DNA from: an uncultured Oscillospiraceae bacterium
Lineage (GTDB): Bacteria; Bacillota; Clostridia; Oscillospirales; Oscillospiraceae
Assembly (NCBI GenBank): GCA_934572445.1
Contig: CAKTLD010000024.1
Span: forward strand, 1-21,390
Direction: 5' to 3'
Length of the DNA: 21,390 nucleotides
The notes below the pieces were generated by a model that ran no database searches, was not told where the DNA came from, and saw only the letters and a program-made list of their open reading frames with translations. Shown in pieces: positions 20,578-21,390 of this stretch. The translations under genes and the position numbers were made by a program. How positions within the stretch are numbered: position 1 is the first letter of the stretch; the number at the start of each line of letters is the position of its first letter.

Positions 20578-21390
20578 TCAATCGCGGAAGCGCTCGATCA
20601 GGCTGACGATCTGGCCCGTAAGGCTCGTGATGTCCTTGTTGGGTCTGCCCTTGCAGCGTTTGGCCAGTGCCAGCAGCGATTCCGCCGCCGAAACGAGCTT
20701 GGCGTACAGGTTGTCGGCGCGGGACTTCTGCGCCGTGCTCTTGCGCTCGGAAATGTAGCCCTCGCTGACCATTTCGTTCGCGGCGAGGTCATAGCACTCG
20801 GTGAACTTGGCCGCGTGCGCGTGGAAGCCGAGAGAATTGAGCTCTTCGGCAAACACGGGCGCGACGTCCTCGTCGCCGTGGACCACGAACACATGCGTGG
20901 GCTTCGGGTCAAACGCCTTGATCCACTGGATCAGATGATCGTGGTCCGCGTGGGACGAAAGGCCCTGGAAGTTGACGATCTTCGCCTTGACGGCGATCTC
21001 CTCGCCGAAGAGCTTGACCTTCTCGGCGCCGTCGAGCAGCCGGCGGCCCAGCGTGCCGGGTGACTGGAAGCCGACGAACACCACCGCACTGTTCGCGCGC
21101 CAGAGGTTGTGCTTCAAATGATGGCGGATGCGGCCCGCGTCGCACATGCCGGAGGCCGAGATGATGACCTTGGGCGTCGAGTCCATGTTGAGCATCTTGG
21201 ACTCCTCGCTCGACTCGACCAGGTTAAGGTTCGGGAAGGTAAACATGTGCGTGCCGTCCTTGACAAGCTCGAGCGCCTGCTCGTCGAGATAGCCGTGCAG
21301 GTTGCCGCAGAATACGGTCGTCGCCGCCTTGGCAAGGGGCGAGTCGATGTACACGGGGAAATTCGGCGTCGACTTGACGAGCTTCTGGTC
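20578..21390 (-). CDS. MBL-fold (beta-CASP) RNA-processing metallohydrolase, partial C-terminal part
   Basis: The last 270 or so codons of a metallo-beta-lactamase/beta-CASP RNase (CPSF73/YSH1-like); the N-terminal catalytic half lies beyond the right edge. The visible part starts inside the beta-CASP insert ('PVYIDSPLAKAATTVF'). It has the conserved 'VIISASGMCDAGRIRHHL' (beta-CASP motif), 'FVGFQSPGTLGRRL', the 'FQGLSSHADHDHL' motif of the RMMBL domain and 'FVVHGDED' with its metal/catalytic His. The C-terminal extension of about 90 residues is rich in Lys and Ala. Family members act as endo/exonucleases on RNA. The reading frame is open to 21390. Confidence 0.9.
   Translation of the reverse strand, partial: DQKLVKSTPNFPVYIDSPLAKAATTVFCGNLHGYLDEQALELVKDGTHMFTFPNLNLVESSEESKMLNMDSTPKVIISASGMCDAGRIRHHLKHNLWRANSAVVFVGFQSPGTLGRRLLDGAEKVKLFGEEIAVKAKIVNFQGLSSHADHDHLIQWIKAFDPKPTHVFVVHGDEDVAPVFAEELNSLGFHAHAAKFTECYDLAANEMVSEGYISERKSTAQKSRADNLYAKLVSAAESLLALAKRCKGRPNKDITSLTGQIVSLIERFRD

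Noticed and set aside
19156..21063. 635-codon plus-strand frame
   Set aside because: Antiparallel shadow of rlmD and the MBL-fold gene in GC-rich DNA; no ribosome site and no motifs.

Overview
The window looks like chromosomal DNA of a gut-type Clostridia member, most likely Oscillospiraceae/Ruminococcaceae. This is inferred from a Rex repressor with a consensus sigma-A promoter, a Mn2+-riboswitch-controlled mntP, Gram-positive style Shine-Dalgarno sequences, a lipoprotein TRAP binding protein, and GC-rich hairpin repeats. No 16S or other decisive marker is present, so the assignment is tentative.

Region 1 (1-11306) is a carbohydrate or sugar-acid catabolic locus. Nine genes and the start of a tenth are read leftward: class II (FucA/AraD) aldolase, D-isomer 2-hydroxyacid dehydrogenase, FGGY kinase, Zn-dehydrogenase, class I (LsrF/DhnA-type) aldolase, IolC-like PfkB kinase, a second Zn-dehydrogenase (Tdh-like), a split transketolase (N and C subunits), and a TRAP binding lipoprotein cut by the left edge. 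A divergent iron-type alcohol dehydrogenase starts at 10146. There are two leftward promoters, one before the class II aldolase and one before the Tdh-like gene. The latter has a CACAAA-N6-TTTGTG operator-like palindrome nearby. The set holds two kinase/aldolase pairs, three dehydrogenases of different folds in or beside the operon besides the hydroxyacid enzyme, and a transketolase. That suggests uptake of an uncommon sugar, sugar acid or branched sugar by TRAP, oxidation or isomer interconversion, phosphorylation, and cleavage to triose-phosphate plus C2/C3 pieces. The substrate cannot be read from sequence.

Region 2 (11307-13300) holds a convergent AEC-family permease and then a tRNA-Arg(CCG) locus. 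Upstream of the intact tRNA lie two exact-period (169 bp) tandem modules. Each has a 5' half of the same tRNA broken in the anticodon loop plus paired direct repeats that resemble integrase arm sites. A near-consensus promoter sits beyond the outermost half. This looks like scars of repeated site-specific integration. It also marks a visible change from moderate-GC accessory DNA on the left to GC-rich core genes on the right.

Region 3 (13301-15296) contains rex, a 53-residue Cys/Gly/Asn-rich membrane-anchored micropeptide, and a small module (XRE regulator divergent from a 64-aa protein). The module is flanked by about 135-bp hairpin-rich elements in inverted orientation.

Region 4 (15297-21390) is core-like. 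It has mntP with a yybP-ykoY riboswitch and terminator, a biotin-domain-less carboxyltransferase (OadA/PycB/5S type), then a leftward run of an iron-sulfur flavoprotein-like oxidoreductase, a small HEXXH putative metallopeptidase overlapping rlmD, rlmD itself, and the C-terminal part of a beta-CASP metallo-beta-lactamase-fold RNase cut by the right edge.
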